A program made the translations under genes and the position numbers. Below the pieces are notes generated by a model that saw only the letters and a program-made list of their open reading frames with translations, ran no database searches and had not been told where the DNA came from. From NCBI RefSeq assembly GCF_003075525.1, contig NZ_QDDR01000003.1, positions 336,203 through 400,202 on the forward strand: a stretch of DNA of 64,000 nucleotides. The letters run 5' to 3'. Positions 55,643-64,000 of this stretch are shown one piece after another (the stretch's first letter is position 1; every line of letters starts with the position of its first letter). Source of the DNA: Pararhodobacter aggregans. Lineage in GTDB: Bacteria > Pseudomonadota > Alphaproteobacteria > Rhodobacterales > Rhodobacteraceae.

Positions 55643-56751
55643 CCTTTCTCGAACACCTGAACCAAAGCGACGAAGCCCGGATGATCCGCGACACCGCCGC
55701 CCGCTGGGCCGGCGGGATCGCCGACGAGGCGGTGCGCGCGTCAAAGGGCTTCTCGGCGGATCGTTGGGCCGAAATGGCCGACATGGGCTGGCTGGGCATC
55801 CTGGCGGGCGAGGATCAGGGCGGCCTGGGCATGGGCGCGGCGGAAGCGGCGATCCTGGCCGGGGCGATGGGCGGCGCGAAGCTGCCCGAGCCCTTCATCG
55901 CCAGCGCATTGGTCGCGGCCGGGGCGCTGACCCGGCTGCCCGGCGCGGCGGCCGAGGTGCTTCTGGCCGACATTGCGGCGGGTCAGACCATCGCCGCCCC
56001 CGCGGGCTTCGGCCTGCCCTGCGACAGCGACGCCCCCTGCCCCACGGCGAGTGCCGACGGCGACGCGCTGGTGATTTCGGGCGAGGTTACGCTTTGCGAG
56101 GCAGGGCCGGCGACCGGCGTCTTCCTGCTGCGCACCGGCGGGGCCGAGACCGGCCTTGTCCGGCTCGACCGCGACGCGCCGGGGCTGGTCGTCACGCCCT
56201 ACCGCGCCGTCGATGGCCGCCATCTGGCGCGGCTGGTGCTGGTGCAGGTCCGTGTCCCGGCCGAGGCGATCCTGGGCCGCGGCGCCGGGGCCGAGGCGGC
56301 GCTGGCCCATGCCGAGGCGCTGGCTGTCGCCGCGCTCTGCGCCGATGCGGTGGGCACCATGGACCGGGCGCTGGCCCTGACCGCCACCTATCTCAACGAA
56401 CGCGAACAATTCGGCCGCAAGCTGGCCAGCTTCCAGTCCCTGCGCCACCTGACCGCCGACATGATGGTCGAAATCGAATTCGCCCGCAGCATGGCCGATC
56501 TCGCCGCCTTCGGCTGCGACGGGATCGAAGCGCCCGGCGAATTGCTCGACCGGGCCCGGGCGCGGGTCTGCCGCGCGGCGAAACTCGTGGGCGAGACATC
56601 CATCCAACTACACGGAGGCATGGGAATGACCGACGAAATGGCCATCGGCCATTATTTCCGCCGCCTGATTTTCCTTCAGGCGATGCTGGGACAGGAGGCG
56701 GGCGCTCTGCGCCGCCGCGCGCGGGCGCTGGCCGCCGAGGTGGCCGCGTGA
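55639..56751 (+). CDS. Acyl-CoA dehydrogenase, small partner of a heteromeric pair
   Basis: 370 residues from the ATG overlapping the previous stop. A degenerate dehydrogenase: the middle domain lacks the TEPxxGSD FAD motif, while TATYLNEREQFGRKLASFQS (near residue 255) and IQLHGGMGMTDEMAIGHYFRR are kept. Such shortened partners contribute FAD binding in two-subunit dehydrogenases. The next gene overlaps it by GTGA. Confidence 0.88.
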   Translation: MTFLEHLNQSDEARMIRDTAARWAGGIADEAVRASKGFSADRWAEMADMGWLGILAGEDQGGLGMGAAEAAILAGAMGGAKLPEPFIASALVAAGALTRLPGAAAEVLLADIAAGQTIAAPAGFGLPCDSDAPCPTASADGDALVISGEVTLCEAGPATGVFLLRTGGAETGLVRLDRDAPGLVVTPYRAVDGRHLARLVLVQVRVPAEAILGRGAGAEAALAHAEALAVAALCADAVGTMDRALALTATYLNEREQFGRKLASFQSLRHLTADMMVEIEFARSMADLAAFGCDGIEAPGELLDRARARVCRAAKLVGETSIQLHGGMGMTDEMAIGHYFRRLIFLQAMLGQEAGALRRRARALAAEVAA

Positions 56752-57899
56752 GCGCCGCCTATATCGCCGGGGCCTATGAGCATCCGACCCGCAAGGCCGA
56801 CGGCATTTCGGTCGCGCAACTGCACATGCAAAGCGCGGCGGGGGCGCTGGCCGATGCCGGGCTGAGCTTCGACGATGTCGACGGCTATTTCTGTGCCGGC
56901 GACGCGCCGGGCCTCGGCGCGATGTCGATGCTCGAATACATGAACCTCAACGTGCATCATGTGGACAGCACCGAAACCGGCGGCTCGTCCTATCTGATCC
57001 ACGTCGCCCATGCCGCGCAGGCCATCGCCGCGGGCAAGTGCAACGTCGCGCTCATCACCCTCGCCGGACGGCCGCGCGCGGCGGGCCTGAAATCAGCCAA
57101 GATGCCGCCCAGCCCGACGCCCGACACCCCCTTCGAGGGGCTCTTCGCGCCCTCGGTGGTCGAGATGTACGGCATGGTCGCGGCGCGGCACATGTACGAA
57201 TTCGGCACCACCTCGGAGCAACTCGCCTGGATCAAGGTCGCCGCCTCGCACCACGCCCAGCACAACGACCGCGCCATGCTGCGCAATCTGGTCACGGTCG
57301 AGGATGTGGTGACCTCGCCCCTCGTCGCGGCCCCCTTGCACCGGCTCGATTGCTGCGTGGTCAGCGATGGCGGCGGCGCGCTGGTCGTGACCAGCGAGGC
57401 GGTCGCCAAATCCCTGAACCGGCCGCTGGTCAAGGTCCGGGGCAGCGGCGAGGCGGTCAAGCACCCCTCGGCCGGGCGCGTGGATCTGACCACCTCGGCC
57501 GGCGCGATCTCGGGCCCCCGGGCCTTTGCCGAGGCGGGCGTGACCCCCGCCGACATCAAATACGCCTCGATCTACGACAGCTTCACCATCACCGTTCTGG
57601 TCGCGCTGGAAGACCTCGGCTTCTGCGCCAAGGGCAAGGGCGGCGCCTTCGTGGCCGATGGCAACCTGATCTCGGGCGTGGGGCGGCTGCCCTTCAACAC
57701 CGATGGCGGCGGGCTGTGCAACAACCACCCCTCGAACCGGGGCGGCATGACCAAGGTGATCGAGGCCGTCCGCCAGTTGCGCGGCGAGGCGCATCCGGCG
57801 GTGCAGGTTCCGGGCTGCGACCTGGCGCTGGCGCATGGCACCGGCGGCTCGCTGGCCACGCGCCACGGCAGCGCCACGCTCATTCTGGAAAGGCTCTGA
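56748..57899 (+). CDS. Thiolase-like protein (SCP-x/Ltp2-like), copy 2
   Basis: 383 residues from a GTG overlapping the upstream stop. The position of the nucleophile reads DSTETGGSSYLIH (near residue 78): Ser in place of Cys. Downstream are YDSFTITVLVALEDLGFCAK near 275 and LPFNTDGGGLCNNHPSNRGG near 310. The lost Cys again favours an Ltp2-like retro-aldol reaction over thiolysis. Partner DUF35 gene starts 1 bp after the stop. Confidence 0.85.
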   Translation: MSAAYIAGAYEHPTRKADGISVAQLHMQSAAGALADAGLSFDDVDGYFCAGDAPGLGAMSMLEYMNLNVHHVDSTETGGSSYLIHVAHAAQAIAAGKCNVALITLAGRPRAAGLKSAKMPPSPTPDTPFEGLFAPSVVEMYGMVAARHMYEFGTTSEQLAWIKVAASHHAQHNDRAMLRNLVTVEDVVTSPLVAAPLHRLDCCVVSDGGGALVVTSEAVAKSLNRPLVKVRGSGEAVKHPSAGRVDLTTSAGAISGPRAFAEAGVTPADIKYASIYDSFTITVLVALEDLGFCAKGKGGAFVADGNLISGVGRLPFNTDGGGLCNNHPSNRGGMTKVIEAVRQLRGEAHPAVQVPGCDLALAHGTGGSLATRHGSATLILERL

Positions 57900-57900
57900 C

Positions 57901-58293
57901 ATGACCCTCGCTGACCTTGCCGCCGTGAATTTCGACGCGCTGCCCTTCTGGCAGGGGACCGAGGCCGGAGAGTTCCTGCTGGCCCGCTGCGAATCCTGTG
58001 GCGAAGCGCATCACTATCCCCGCGCCCTCTGCCCCTTCTGCCGGTCCGAGGCGATCCGCTTCTCCCCGGCCTCGGGCAAGGGCGCGATCTACAGCCTCGC
58101 CGTCACCCGCACCCCCGGGAAACCCCTGCGCGTCGTGGCCTATGTCACGCTCGCGGAGGGGCCGACGATCATGACCCAGATCGTGGACGCCGACGAGGCG
58201 GTCGCCATCGGCGACCCAGTCCGGGTGGATTTCCAGAAACATCCCGAGGGGTTGACCGCTGCGGTCTTCCGCCTCGCGCGCAATACCAACTGA
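57901..58293 (+). CDS. DUF35 OB-fold/zinc-ribbon protein, copy 2
   Basis: 130 residues. Zinc ribbon CESCGEAHHYPRALCPFC (C-x2-C-x10-C-x2-C, near residues 32–49) and an OB-fold with GKGAIYSLAVTRTP. It is the cognate partner of thiolase-like copy 2, as DUF35 copy 1 is of copy 1. Confidence 0.88.
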   Translation: MTLADLAAVNFDALPFWQGTEAGEFLLARCESCGEAHHYPRALCPFCRSEAIRFSPASGKGAIYSLAVTRTPGKPLRVVAYVTLAEGPTIMTQIVDADEAVAIGDPVRVDFQKHPEGLTAAVFRLARNTN

Positions 58294-58303
58294 GGAAACG
58301 ACA

Positions 58304-59074
58304 GTGCAGAATCTCGGAACGCTTGAAGGCAAGGTCATCGTCGTCACCGGCGCGGGGCAAGGCATCGGCCGCGCCCTGTCGGGGCTGATCGCCGATCTGG
58401 GCGGCACGCCCGTGGCGGTCGATCTGAACGGCGCGGCGCTGGAGGCGCTGAAGGCCGATATCCCGCAGGCGCTGACCTTCACCGGCGACGTCTCGGACGT
58501 GGCCTTCGCCGCCGAAACCGTGGCGGCGGTCGGCGCCAAGGGGCTGCAGCTGACGGGGCTGGTGAACAACGCCGGCATCACCCGCCCGGCCATGATCAAG
58601 AAGATGGAGGAACGCCAATGGGATGACGTGATCCGCGTCCATCTCAAGGGCGCCTATGTCTGGACCCAGGCGGTGGGCCGGGCGATGCTGGAGCAGGCGG
58701 AATCGGGCAAGAACCGCAACATCGGCTCGATGGTGCATATCTCGTCGATCGCCGGGCGCGGCGGCTCGATTGGCCAGATCAATTATGCCGCCGCCAAGGC
58801 CGGGATCTTCGGCATCTCGATGACCGCCGCCAAGGAATGGGCCCGCTACGGCATCCGCTCGAACAGCGTCAGTTTCGGCGTGGTCGAAACCCCGATGACC
58901 GAAGTGATCCGCGGCGAGAAGTTCCGCGACGACATCCTGTCGCGCATCCCGATGGGCTATTGGGCCGAACCGCTGGAGGTCATCCGCCCCGTCGCCTTCC
59001 TGCTGTCCGATTCCGCCTCGTATATCACCGGGCAGAACCTGGGGATCGACGGCGGCATGAACATCAACCTCTGA
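58304..59074 (+). CDS. Short-chain dehydrogenase/reductase 3
   Basis: 256 residues from a GTG with GAGGAA upstream. VTGAGQGIGRALSGLIADLG near residue 14, NNAGITRPAMIKKM near 86 and the catalytic YAAAKAGIFG near 161 with a preceding SSIAGRGGS. FabG-like; probably a 3-hydroxyacyl-CoA dehydrogenase in this operon. It lies between DUF35 copy 2 and the hydratase. Confidence 0.9.
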   Translation: MQNLGTLEGKVIVVTGAGQGIGRALSGLIADLGGTPVAVDLNGAALEALKADIPQALTFTGDVSDVAFAAETVAAVGAKGLQLTGLVNNAGITRPAMIKKMEERQWDDVIRVHLKGAYVWTQAVGRAMLEQAESGKNRNIGSMVHISSIAGRGGSIGQINYAAAKAGIFGISMTAAKEWARYGIRSNSVSFGVVETPMTEVIRGEKFRDDILSRIPMGYWAEPLEVIRPVAFLLSDSASYITGQNLGIDGGMNINL

Positions 59075-59098
59075 TCGTCGCACGGGGACCGGGAAGCC

Positions 59099-59881
59099 AT
59101 GGATATCCTGCTGAGAGAAGACCGCGAGGGCGTCGCCATCCTGACGCTGAACCGACCCGAGGGGCTGAACGCGCTGTCGGGCAGCCTCGCCCGGGCGTTG
59201 CAGGCCGCGGTCGAGGATTGCATCGCCGGGGGCAATGTGCGCTGCATCCTGCTGACCGGCGCCGGGCGCGGCTTCTGCTCGGGCGCGGATCTCGGCGAGA
59301 AGCTGGAACCCGATCCGGGCAAGACCCTGCTCGAGACCTGGTATCACCCGATGGTGCTGGCGCTGCGGCATTGCCCGATCCCGATCGTCGCCGCTGTCAA
59401 CGGCGTGGCGGCCGGGGCGGGGATGAGCCTGGCGCTGCTGGCCGACATCATCCTGTGTTCGGAAAACGCGAGCTTCCTGCAGGCCTTCGCCCGGATCGGC
59501 CTGGTGCCCGATTGCGGGTCCAGCTGGCTGGTGACACGGCGGATCGGCGAGTCCCGGGCGCGGGAACTGACCCTGCTGGCCGAGAAGCTGAGCGCCGAGA
59601 AGGCGCTGGCCTGGGGGTTGGTGAACCGCGTCTGCCCGGCCGAGACGCTGATGGACGAGGCCGTCGCGCTGGCCAGCCGGCTGGCCAACGGGCCGGTGAA
59701 CGCGCTTGGCCGGATCCGCGCGCTGCATGAAAGCGCCGCCATGCTCGATTTCGAAAGCCAGCTGGCCGAGGAAGACCGCCTGCAACGCGAATGCGGCGCC
59801 GGGCCCGAGGTCCGCGAAGGACGGGCCGCCTTCCTGGAAAAGCGCCCGCCCAATTTCGGCGCCATCCCGCGCGGGCAATAG
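59099..59881 (+). CDS. Enoyl-CoA hydratase/isomerase (crotonase family)
   Basis: 260 residues. RCILLTGAGRGFCSGADLGE (oxyanion hole) near residue 44 and AAVNGVAAGAGMSLALLADI near 100. The usual catalytic Glu positions near 110–140 are not clearly conserved (FARIGLVPDCGSSW), as in PaaG-like isomerases. Hydrates or isomerises an enoyl-CoA. Last gene of the island. Confidence 0.9.
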   Translation: MDILLREDREGVAILTLNRPEGLNALSGSLARALQAAVEDCIAGGNVRCILLTGAGRGFCSGADLGEKLEPDPGKTLLETWYHPMVLALRHCPIPIVAAVNGVAAGAGMSLALLADIILCSENASFLQAFARIGLVPDCGSSWLVTRRIGESRARELTLLAEKLSAEKALAWGLVNRVCPAETLMDEAVALASRLANGPVNALGRIRALHESAAMLDFESQLAEEDRLQRECGAGPEVREGRAAFLEKRPPNFGAIPRGQ

Positions 59882-59902
59882 CCGACCCTTTCCTCAGGCA
59901 AA

Positions 59903-59928
59903 CGGCCCGCCATCTCTGGCGGGCCGTT
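59903..59928. terminator. Terminator hairpin (copy 1)
   Basis: Perfect 10-bp stem CGGCCCGCCA / TGGCGGGCCG with a TCTC loop and short T run. It ends the island operon (plus strand) and was originally the etfA terminator (minus strand). Confidence 0.8.
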
Positions 59929-59943
59929 GTCTCGGCTGCGTAG

Positions 59944-59963
59944 GGTGCGTGCTTGCACGCACC
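59944..59963. repeat. GGTGCGTGC-TT-GCACGCACC hairpin (copy 1)
   Basis: A perfect 9-bp inverted repeat with a 2-nt spacer, also at 62285–62304. Similar short palindromes are scattered in many Rhodobacteraceae genomes, which is why it may be a REP-like element rather than part of the gene. Confidence 0.6.
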
Positions 59964-59969
59964 ACCCCC

Positions 59970-60398
59970 TCACAGTTTCGCGGTCAGTTCCGGGACGAGG
60001 GTGAACAGATCGCCGACCAGGCCGTAATCGGCGACCTGGAAGATCGGCGCCTCCTCGTCCTTGTTGATCGCCACGATCACCTTGGAATCCTTCATCCCGG
60101 CCAGGTGCTGGATCGCGCCCGAGATGCCCACCGCCACATAGAGCGCCGGGGCCACCACCTTGCCGGTCTGGCCGACCTGCCAGTCGTTCGGCGCATAGCC
60201 CGAATCCACCGCCGCGCGCGACGCGCCCACCGCCGCGCCCAGCTTGTCGGCCAGCGCCTCGATGATCTTGAAGTTCTCCTCGGAGCCCAGGCCGCGCCCG
60301 CCGGACACCACGATCCCGGCCGAGGTCAGCTCGGGCCGGTCCGACGCCGCCACCTTGTCCTCGACCCAGCTCGACAGGCCCGGATCGGCCGCCGCCGC
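59970..60398 (-). pseudogene. etfA': Truncated etfA fragment (C-terminal 143 codons)
   Basis: Encodes the FAD-binding C-terminal part of ETF alpha ([20 protein letters not shown] and the [20 protein letters not shown] region), nearly identical to the intact gene at 62311–63237. Homology stops abruptly at 60398 and an in-frame TGA lies just upstream. The N-terminal half is missing, so it cannot make a functional ETF. A remnant of duplication next to the island edge. Confidence 0.9.
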
Positions 60399-60416
60399 AG
60401 GCTTTCAGCCAATTCA

Positions 60417-60498
60417 CCCCCGAGGATATTTGCGGCGCAAAGAAGGGCCTTAACCCTTCCTTAACCTCGTATCTTCGTTCTGAAAATATCCCGGGGGG
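60417..60498. repeat. Imperfect inverted repeat in etfA'–hbd gap
   Basis: Arms CCCCCGAGGATATTT (60417) and AAATATCCCGGGGGG (to 60498), imperfectly complementary, enclose an AT-richer GCCTTAACCCTTCCTTAACC segment. Such GAGGATATTT palindromes are common between genes in Rhodobacteraceae. No gene is visible in 60399–60546. Confidence 0.5.
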
Positions 60499-60546
60499 TG
60501 AGGCGCGCCTCGCGCGCCGAGGGGGGCTGGCCCCCCTCCTTTTGTC

Positions 60547-61422
60547 TCACCGCGTCGGGACAGGGACTTCGCCCCGGTAATCGTAGAAACCGCGCTGGGT
60601 CTTGCGGCCCAGCCAGCCGGCCTCGACATATTTGGTCAGCAGCGGGCAAGGGCGGTACTTGGTATCCGCCAGCCCGTCATGCAGCACGTTCATGATCGCG
60701 AGGCAGGTGTCGAGCCCGATGAAATCCGCCAGTTCCAGCGGGCCCATCGGGTGGTTGGCCCCCAGTTTCAGCGATTCGTCGATCGATTTGACCGAGCCCA
60801 CGCCCTCGTAAAGCGTGTAGACCGCCTCGTTGATCATCGGCATCAGGATGCGGTTGACGATGAAGGCCGGGAAATCCTCGGCCGAGGCGGCGGTCTTGCC
60901 CAGCTTCTCGACCACCGCATGCATGGTCTTGTAGGTCGCGTCATCCGTGGCGATGCCGCGGATCAGCTCCACCAGTTGCATCACCGGCACCGGGTTCATG
61001 AAATGGAAACCCATGAAGCGTTCGGGCCGGTCGGTGCGGCTGGCCAGCCGGGTGATCGAGATGGACGAGGTGTTCGAGGTCAGGATCGTATGCGGTTTCA
61101 GATGCGGCAGCAGATCCTCGAAGATCGCCTGCTTGACCATCTCGCGCTCGGTCGCGGCCTCGATCACCAGATCGGTCGGGCCGACATCGGCCAGCCGGGT
61201 CGTGGTGCGGATCCGGGCGAGGGCGGCGGCCTTGACCTCCGGCTCGATCTTGCCGCGCTGCACCTGGCGTTCGAGGTTCTTGTCGATCAGCGCCAGCGCC
61301 CGGCTCAGCGCGTCCTCCGAGATGTCGTTGAGCACCACATCGAAGCCGGCCATGGCGAAGACATGGGCGATCCCGTTGCCCATCTGCCCCGCGCCGACGA
61401 TCCCCACGCTCTGAATGTCCAT
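60547..61422 (-). CDS. hbd: 3-hydroxybutyryl-CoA dehydrogenase
   Basis: 291 residues from the ATG at 61422 (GGGGAC upstream). NAD-binding VGIVGAGQMGNGIAHVFAMA near residue 6, catalytic FHFMNPVPVMQLVE (His) near 139, and C-terminal NHPMGPLELADFIGLDTCL near 223. Interconverts acetoacetyl-CoA and (3S)-hydroxybutyryl-CoA in the cytoplasm. Its place beside etfBA is usual in alphaproteobacteria; here a DUF6473-like gene and the repeat lie between. Confidence 0.96.
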   Translation of the reverse strand: MDIQSVGIVGAGQMGNGIAHVFAMAGFDVVLNDISEDALSRALALIDKNLERQVQRGKIEPEVKAAALARIRTTTRLADVGPTDLVIEAATEREMVKQAIFEDLLPHLKPHTILTSNTSSISITRLASRTDRPERFMGFHFMNPVPVMQLVELIRGIATDDATYKTMHAVVEKLGKTAASAEDFPAFIVNRILMPMINEAVYTLYEGVGSVKSIDESLKLGANHPMGPLELADFIGLDTCLAIMNVLHDGLADTKYRPCPLLTKYVEAGWLGRKTQRGFYDYRGEVPVPTR

Positions 61423-61566
61423 GACCTGTCCCCGGTTGATTGCGGCGACCTTATGCATCCGGCGCCGGGGGGCGCAAGTCTTACCCCGCGGCGAAACCGG
61501 GCGGGGTTAGGGGATTGTAAGCATTCGGGGATAGAATTCCTGGCGGGCGATGAAAGGGGACGGGCC

Positions 61567-62226
61567 ATGCAACACTTTCCGCAACCGCTGGACCGCGGGC
61601 GCGCGGGCGTGCCGCCTCTGGGGCAGAGCCCGGCCTGCGCCGCGCTGCGCCACCGGGCGCTGATGCTGATCGGGCCGCGGGGGCCGGACCGGATGGCGGG
61701 GCCGCTGGGGACGCGGGTGCTGGACCGGCTGCTGGTGCCCGCCGCGCAGGTCGAAGGCGTGGACCTGCATCTGGCTGACCCGGCGCTGGCGGGGCGGGCG
61801 CGCTGGGCGGTCGCCTTCGCGCTGGTGCTGCCGCCGCTGGGCAATCTGTCCAATGTTTTCTACCGCGTGCATCCGCGCCGCAACGACCGGTTTCTGGCCG
61901 CGCGGGCGCCGCTCAAGGCCCTGTTTCCGGAGGTGGATTTCGCGGCCTTCGCCTTCACCGGCCATGCGCTGGGCAGTCTCGCTGCCGTCTGTCCCGAGCG
62001 TTTCACGCTGGTGCGCCGGGGGCTGGTCGAAGCCTGGGTGCCGCGGATGCGGCTGCTGGTGGAGGTTCTGCCGCCGCGGGGGGTGCTGATCGACTTGCCC
62101 GCGCCCGACTGGCTGCGCCGTCCGGTGACGGCGCGGGAAGGGCTGCGCCAGATCGCCCTTGATCCCGAAGATCGTGCGGAGGGCCTGGCACGGCTGCGCG
62201 CGGCACTGCTGCAGGGGGCGCTGTGA
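61567..62226 (+). CDS. DUF6473-like protein
   Basis: 219 residues with a GGGGA site. The central motif NLSNVFYRVHPRRNDRFLAA near residue 95 and the following FAFTGHALGSLAA, VEAWVPRMRLLVEVL segments recall the DUF6473 proteins of Rhodobacteraceae, from memory only. Function is unknown. It lies opposite the etf/hbd genes, upstream of the shared terminator. Confidence 0.5.
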   Translation: MQHFPQPLDRGRAGVPPLGQSPACAALRHRALMLIGPRGPDRMAGPLGTRVLDRLLVPAAQVEGVDLHLADPALAGRARWAVAFALVLPPLGNLSNVFYRVHPRRNDRFLAARAPLKALFPEVDFAAFAFTGHALGSLAAVCPERFTLVRRGLVEAWVPRMRLLVEVLPPRGVLIDLPAPDWLRRPVTAREGLRQIALDPEDRAEGLARLRAALLQGAL

Positions 62227-62243
62227 GGGGCGGCAAGGGCAAA

Positions 62244-62269
62244 CGGCCCGCCATCTCTGGCGGGCCGCT
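62244..62269. terminator. Terminator of etfBA (copy 2)
   Basis: Perfect 10-bp stem CGGCCCGCCA / TGGCGGGCCG, TCTC loop. On the minus strand the stem is followed by a T-containing stretch; it also follows the DUF6473-like gene. Confidence 0.8.
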
Positions 62270-62284
62270 GTCTCGGCTGCGTAG

Positions 62285-62304
62285 GGTGCGTGCTTGCACG
62301 CACC
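62285..62304. repeat. GGTGCGTGC-TT-GCACGCACC hairpin (copy 2)
   Basis: Second copy of the 9-bp perfect palindrome, immediately after the etfA stop on the minus strand. Confidence 0.6.
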
Positions 62305-62310
62305 ACCCCC

Positions 62311-63237
62311 TCACAGTTTCGCGGTCAGTTCCGGGACGAGGGTGAACAGGTCACCGACCAGACCGTAATCGGCGACCTGGAAGATCGGCGCCTCCTCGTC
62401 CTTGTTGATCGCCACGATCACCTTGGAATCCTTCATCCCCGCCAGATGCTGGATCGCGCCCGAGATGCCCACCGCCACGTAGAGCGCCGGGGCCACCACC
62501 TTGCCGGTCTGGCCGACCTGCCAGTCGTTCGGCGCATAGCCCGAATCCACCGCCGCGCGCGACGCGCCCACCGCCGCGCCCAGCTTGTCGGCCAGCGCCT
62601 CGATGATCTTGAAGTTCTCCTCGGAACCCACGCCGCGCCCGCCGGACACCACGATCCCGGCCGAGGTCAGCTCGGGCCGGTCCGACGCCGCCACCTTGTC
62701 CTCGATCCAGCTCGACAGGCCCGGATCGGCCGCCGCCGCGACGCTCTCGACCGGGGCCGCCGCCTGCTCGCCCGCCGCCTCGAAGGTCGAGGTGCGGATC
62801 GTCGCGACGATCACGCTGTCGGCGGATTTCACCGTCTGGATCGCGTTGCCGGCATAGATCGGCCGCTCGAAGGTCTGCGCGTCGACCACGCCCGAGACAT
62901 CCGACAGCACCATCACGTCCAGAAGCGCGGCGACGCGCGGCAGCACGTTCTTGGCGTCCGTGGTCGCCGGCGCGAAGATGTGGCTGTACGCGCCCGCCAG
63001 CGACACGATCAGCGCCGCGGTCGGTTCGGCCAGACGGTGGCCCAGCGAGGCATCCTCGGCGACCAGCACCTTGGACACACCGGCAATCGTCGCGGCTTCG
63101 GCGCCCGCAGCGGCGGCCGAGGCCCCGGCGCAGAGCACGACGACCTCGCCGATTTTCCTGGCGGCCGTCACGGCCTTGGCGGTGGCGTCGCGGTTCAGCG
63201 CGCCATCGGTCACTTCACCCAGCAGCAGAACGGCCAT
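62311..63237 (-). CDS. etfA: Electron transfer flavoprotein alpha subunit
   Basis: 308 residues. The C-terminal FAD-binding signature includes [39 protein letters not shown] and [23 protein letters not shown] carries electrons from acyl-CoA dehydrogenases to ETF:quinone oxidoreductase. Its start overlaps the etfB stop (TGATG). The island adds five dehydrogenases that depend on it. Confidence 0.98.
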   Translation of the reverse strand: MAVLLLGEVTDGALNRDATAKAVTAARKIGEVVVLCAGASAAAAGAEAATIAGVSKVLVAEDASLGHRLAEPTAALIVSLAGAYSHIFAPATTDAKNVLPRVAALLDVMVLSDVSGVVDAQTFERPIYAGNAIQTVKSADSVIVATIRTSTFEAAGEQAAAPVESVAAAADPGLSSWIEDKVAASDRPELTSAGIVVSGGRGVGSEENFKIIEALADKLGAAVGASRAAVDSGYAPNDWQVGQTGKVVAPALYVAVGISGAIQHLAGMKDSKVIVAINKDEEAPIFQVADYGLVGDLFTLVPELTAKL

Positions 63238-63998
63238 CAGATCACCCCCGCTTCGTCTTTCAGTTTCGCGATCAGCTCGTCGACCGAGCCCAGTTTCACC
63301 CCGGCCTTGCGCGCCGCCGGTTCCGAGGTCTTCACCACGCTCAGCCGCGGCGTGACATCGACGCCGTAATCGGCGGCGGTCTTCTCCTCGAGCGGCTTCT
63401 TCTTGGCTTTCATGATGTTGGGCAGCGAGGCATAGCGCGGCTCGTTCAGACGCAGGTCCACCGTGACGATGGCGGGCATCGCCACCTCGATGGTCTGCAG
63501 ACCGCCGTCCACCTCGCGGGTGATCTTCGCCTTGTCGCCGCTGATCTCCAGCTCGGACGCGAACGTGCCCTGCGACCAGCCCAGAAGCGCCGAGAGCATC
63601 TGCCCCGTCGCATTCATGTCGTTGTCGATGGCCTGCTTGCCGGCCAGCACCAGGCCCGGGGCCTCGTCCCTGACCACGGCGGCGAGCAGCTTCGCCACCG
63701 CCAGAGGCTCGATGTCAGTGTGCACGTCATCGGCGGCCACGATCAGGATCGCCCGGTCCGCCCCCATCGCCAGCGCCGTGCGCAGCGTCTCCTGCGCCTG
63801 CTTCACGCCGATCGACACCGCCACGACCTCGGTCGCGACGCCTTTCTCCTTCAGCCGGATCGCCTCTTCAACCGCGATCTCGTCGAAGGGGTTCATCGAC
63901 ATCTTCACGTTCGCAAGGTCAACACCAGACCCGTCCGCCTTCACGCGAACCTTCACGTTGTAGTCGATAACCCGCTTCACGGGCACCAGGATTTTCAT
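63237..63998 (-). CDS. etfB: Electron transfer flavoprotein beta subunit
   Basis: 253 residues, complete, starting 2 bp from the window end. [18 protein letters not shown] at the N-terminus and the AMP-binding [20 protein letters not shown] region near residue 120 are characteristic. Pairs with EtfA in the same operon; any promoter lies outside the window. Confidence 0.98.
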   Translation of the reverse strand: MKILVPVKRVIDYNVKVRVKADGSGVDLANVKMSMNPFDEIAVEEAIRLKEKGVATEVVAVSIGVKQAQETLRTALAMGADRAILIVAADDVHTDIEPLAVAKLLAAVVRDEAPGLVLAGKQAIDNDMNATGQMLSALLGWSQGTFASELEISGDKAKITREVDGGLQTIEVAMPAIVTVDLRLNEPRYASLPNIMKAKKKPLEEKTAADYGVDVTPRLSVVKTSEPAARKAGVKLGSVDELIAKLKDEAGVI

Positions 63999-64000
63999 GG

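Larger units (their letters stand above)
59897..60398. repeat. 502-bp direct repeat, copy 1 (3' end of etfA plus terminator)
   Basis: Near-identical to 62238–62739 at a constant offset of 2341 bp, with about ten mismatches by eye. It contains the etfA terminator hairpin, the GGTGCGTGC hairpin and the last 143 codons of etfA. It begins 15 bp after the last gene of the catabolic island. Confidence 0.93.
62238..62739. repeat. 502-bp direct repeat, copy 2 (in intact etfA)
   Basis: The parental copy, containing the true etfA 3' end. See copy 1 at 59897–60398. Confidence 0.93.

Overview
The window is high-GC DNA (roughly two thirds G+C by eye) from an alphaproteobacterium, most probably of the Rhodobacteraceae/Paracoccaceae. 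This rests on the Smr–Tim44–FxsA–SecB order at the left end, the overall codon use, and the etfB-etfA-hbd group at the right end. Gene density is very high, there are many 4-bp start/stop overlaps, and I found no RNA genes, insertion sequences or CRISPR arrays.

Layout. (1) 1–6.0 kb is ordinary core genome: partial smr, Tim44-domain protein, fxsA, secB, small unknowns, an HD hydrolase, a thioesterase, a membrane protein and argG. (2) 6.1–11.2 kb holds a LysR regulator facing a TRAP transporter operon with a fumarase/CMLE-superfamily lyase. (3) 11.4–59.9 kb is a large catabolic island for CoA-linked carboxylic acids. It carries two AMACR-type racemases, three further class III CoA-transferase-family proteins, two acyl-CoA ligases, five acyl-CoA dehydrogenases, two thiolase-like/DUF35 modules, a Rieske oxygenase with its phthalate-type reductase, a MaoC hydratase, a FadB/FadJ-type fusion, a thiolase, three SDRs, two quinone-oxidoreductase-like MDRs, an APH-like acyl-CoA kinase, a metallo-beta-lactamase hydrolase, a nitronate-monooxygenase-like protein, three complete TRAP transporters and one unrecognised permease. 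Three FadR-type GntR regulators are scattered through it. (4) 59.9–64 kb returns to core-like genes: a broken 3' copy of etfA, hbd, a DUF6473-like gene, then intact etfA and etfB, which encode the usual electron acceptor of acyl-CoA dehydrogenases.

The main discovery is a repeated palindromic operator, AATGG-N5-CCATT (best form TGGTACTACCA). I count 14 copies between 12.5 and 54.3 kb, essentially all in promoter regions of the island and often between recognisable -35 and -10 boxes. The TRAP1/lyase operon and the flanking core genes lack it. The centre of the palindrome falls into three subclasses, each with a member beside one of the three GntR genes. This suggests that about 42 kb of operons form a single co-repressed regulon with three related repressors.

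How the genes may work together (inference): TRAP systems import organic acids; ligases and CoA-transferases activate them; racemases fix 2-methyl stereochemistry; acyl-CoA dehydrogenases, hydratases, FadB, SDRs and thiolase-like/DUF35 pairs shorten or cleave the acyl-CoA; ETF takes the electrons. A split ACAD10/11-like kinase/dehydrogenase pair points to 4-hydroxyacyl-CoA intermediates. The Rieske enzyme suggests an aromatic or cyclic acid. The actual substrate cannot be read from the sequence.
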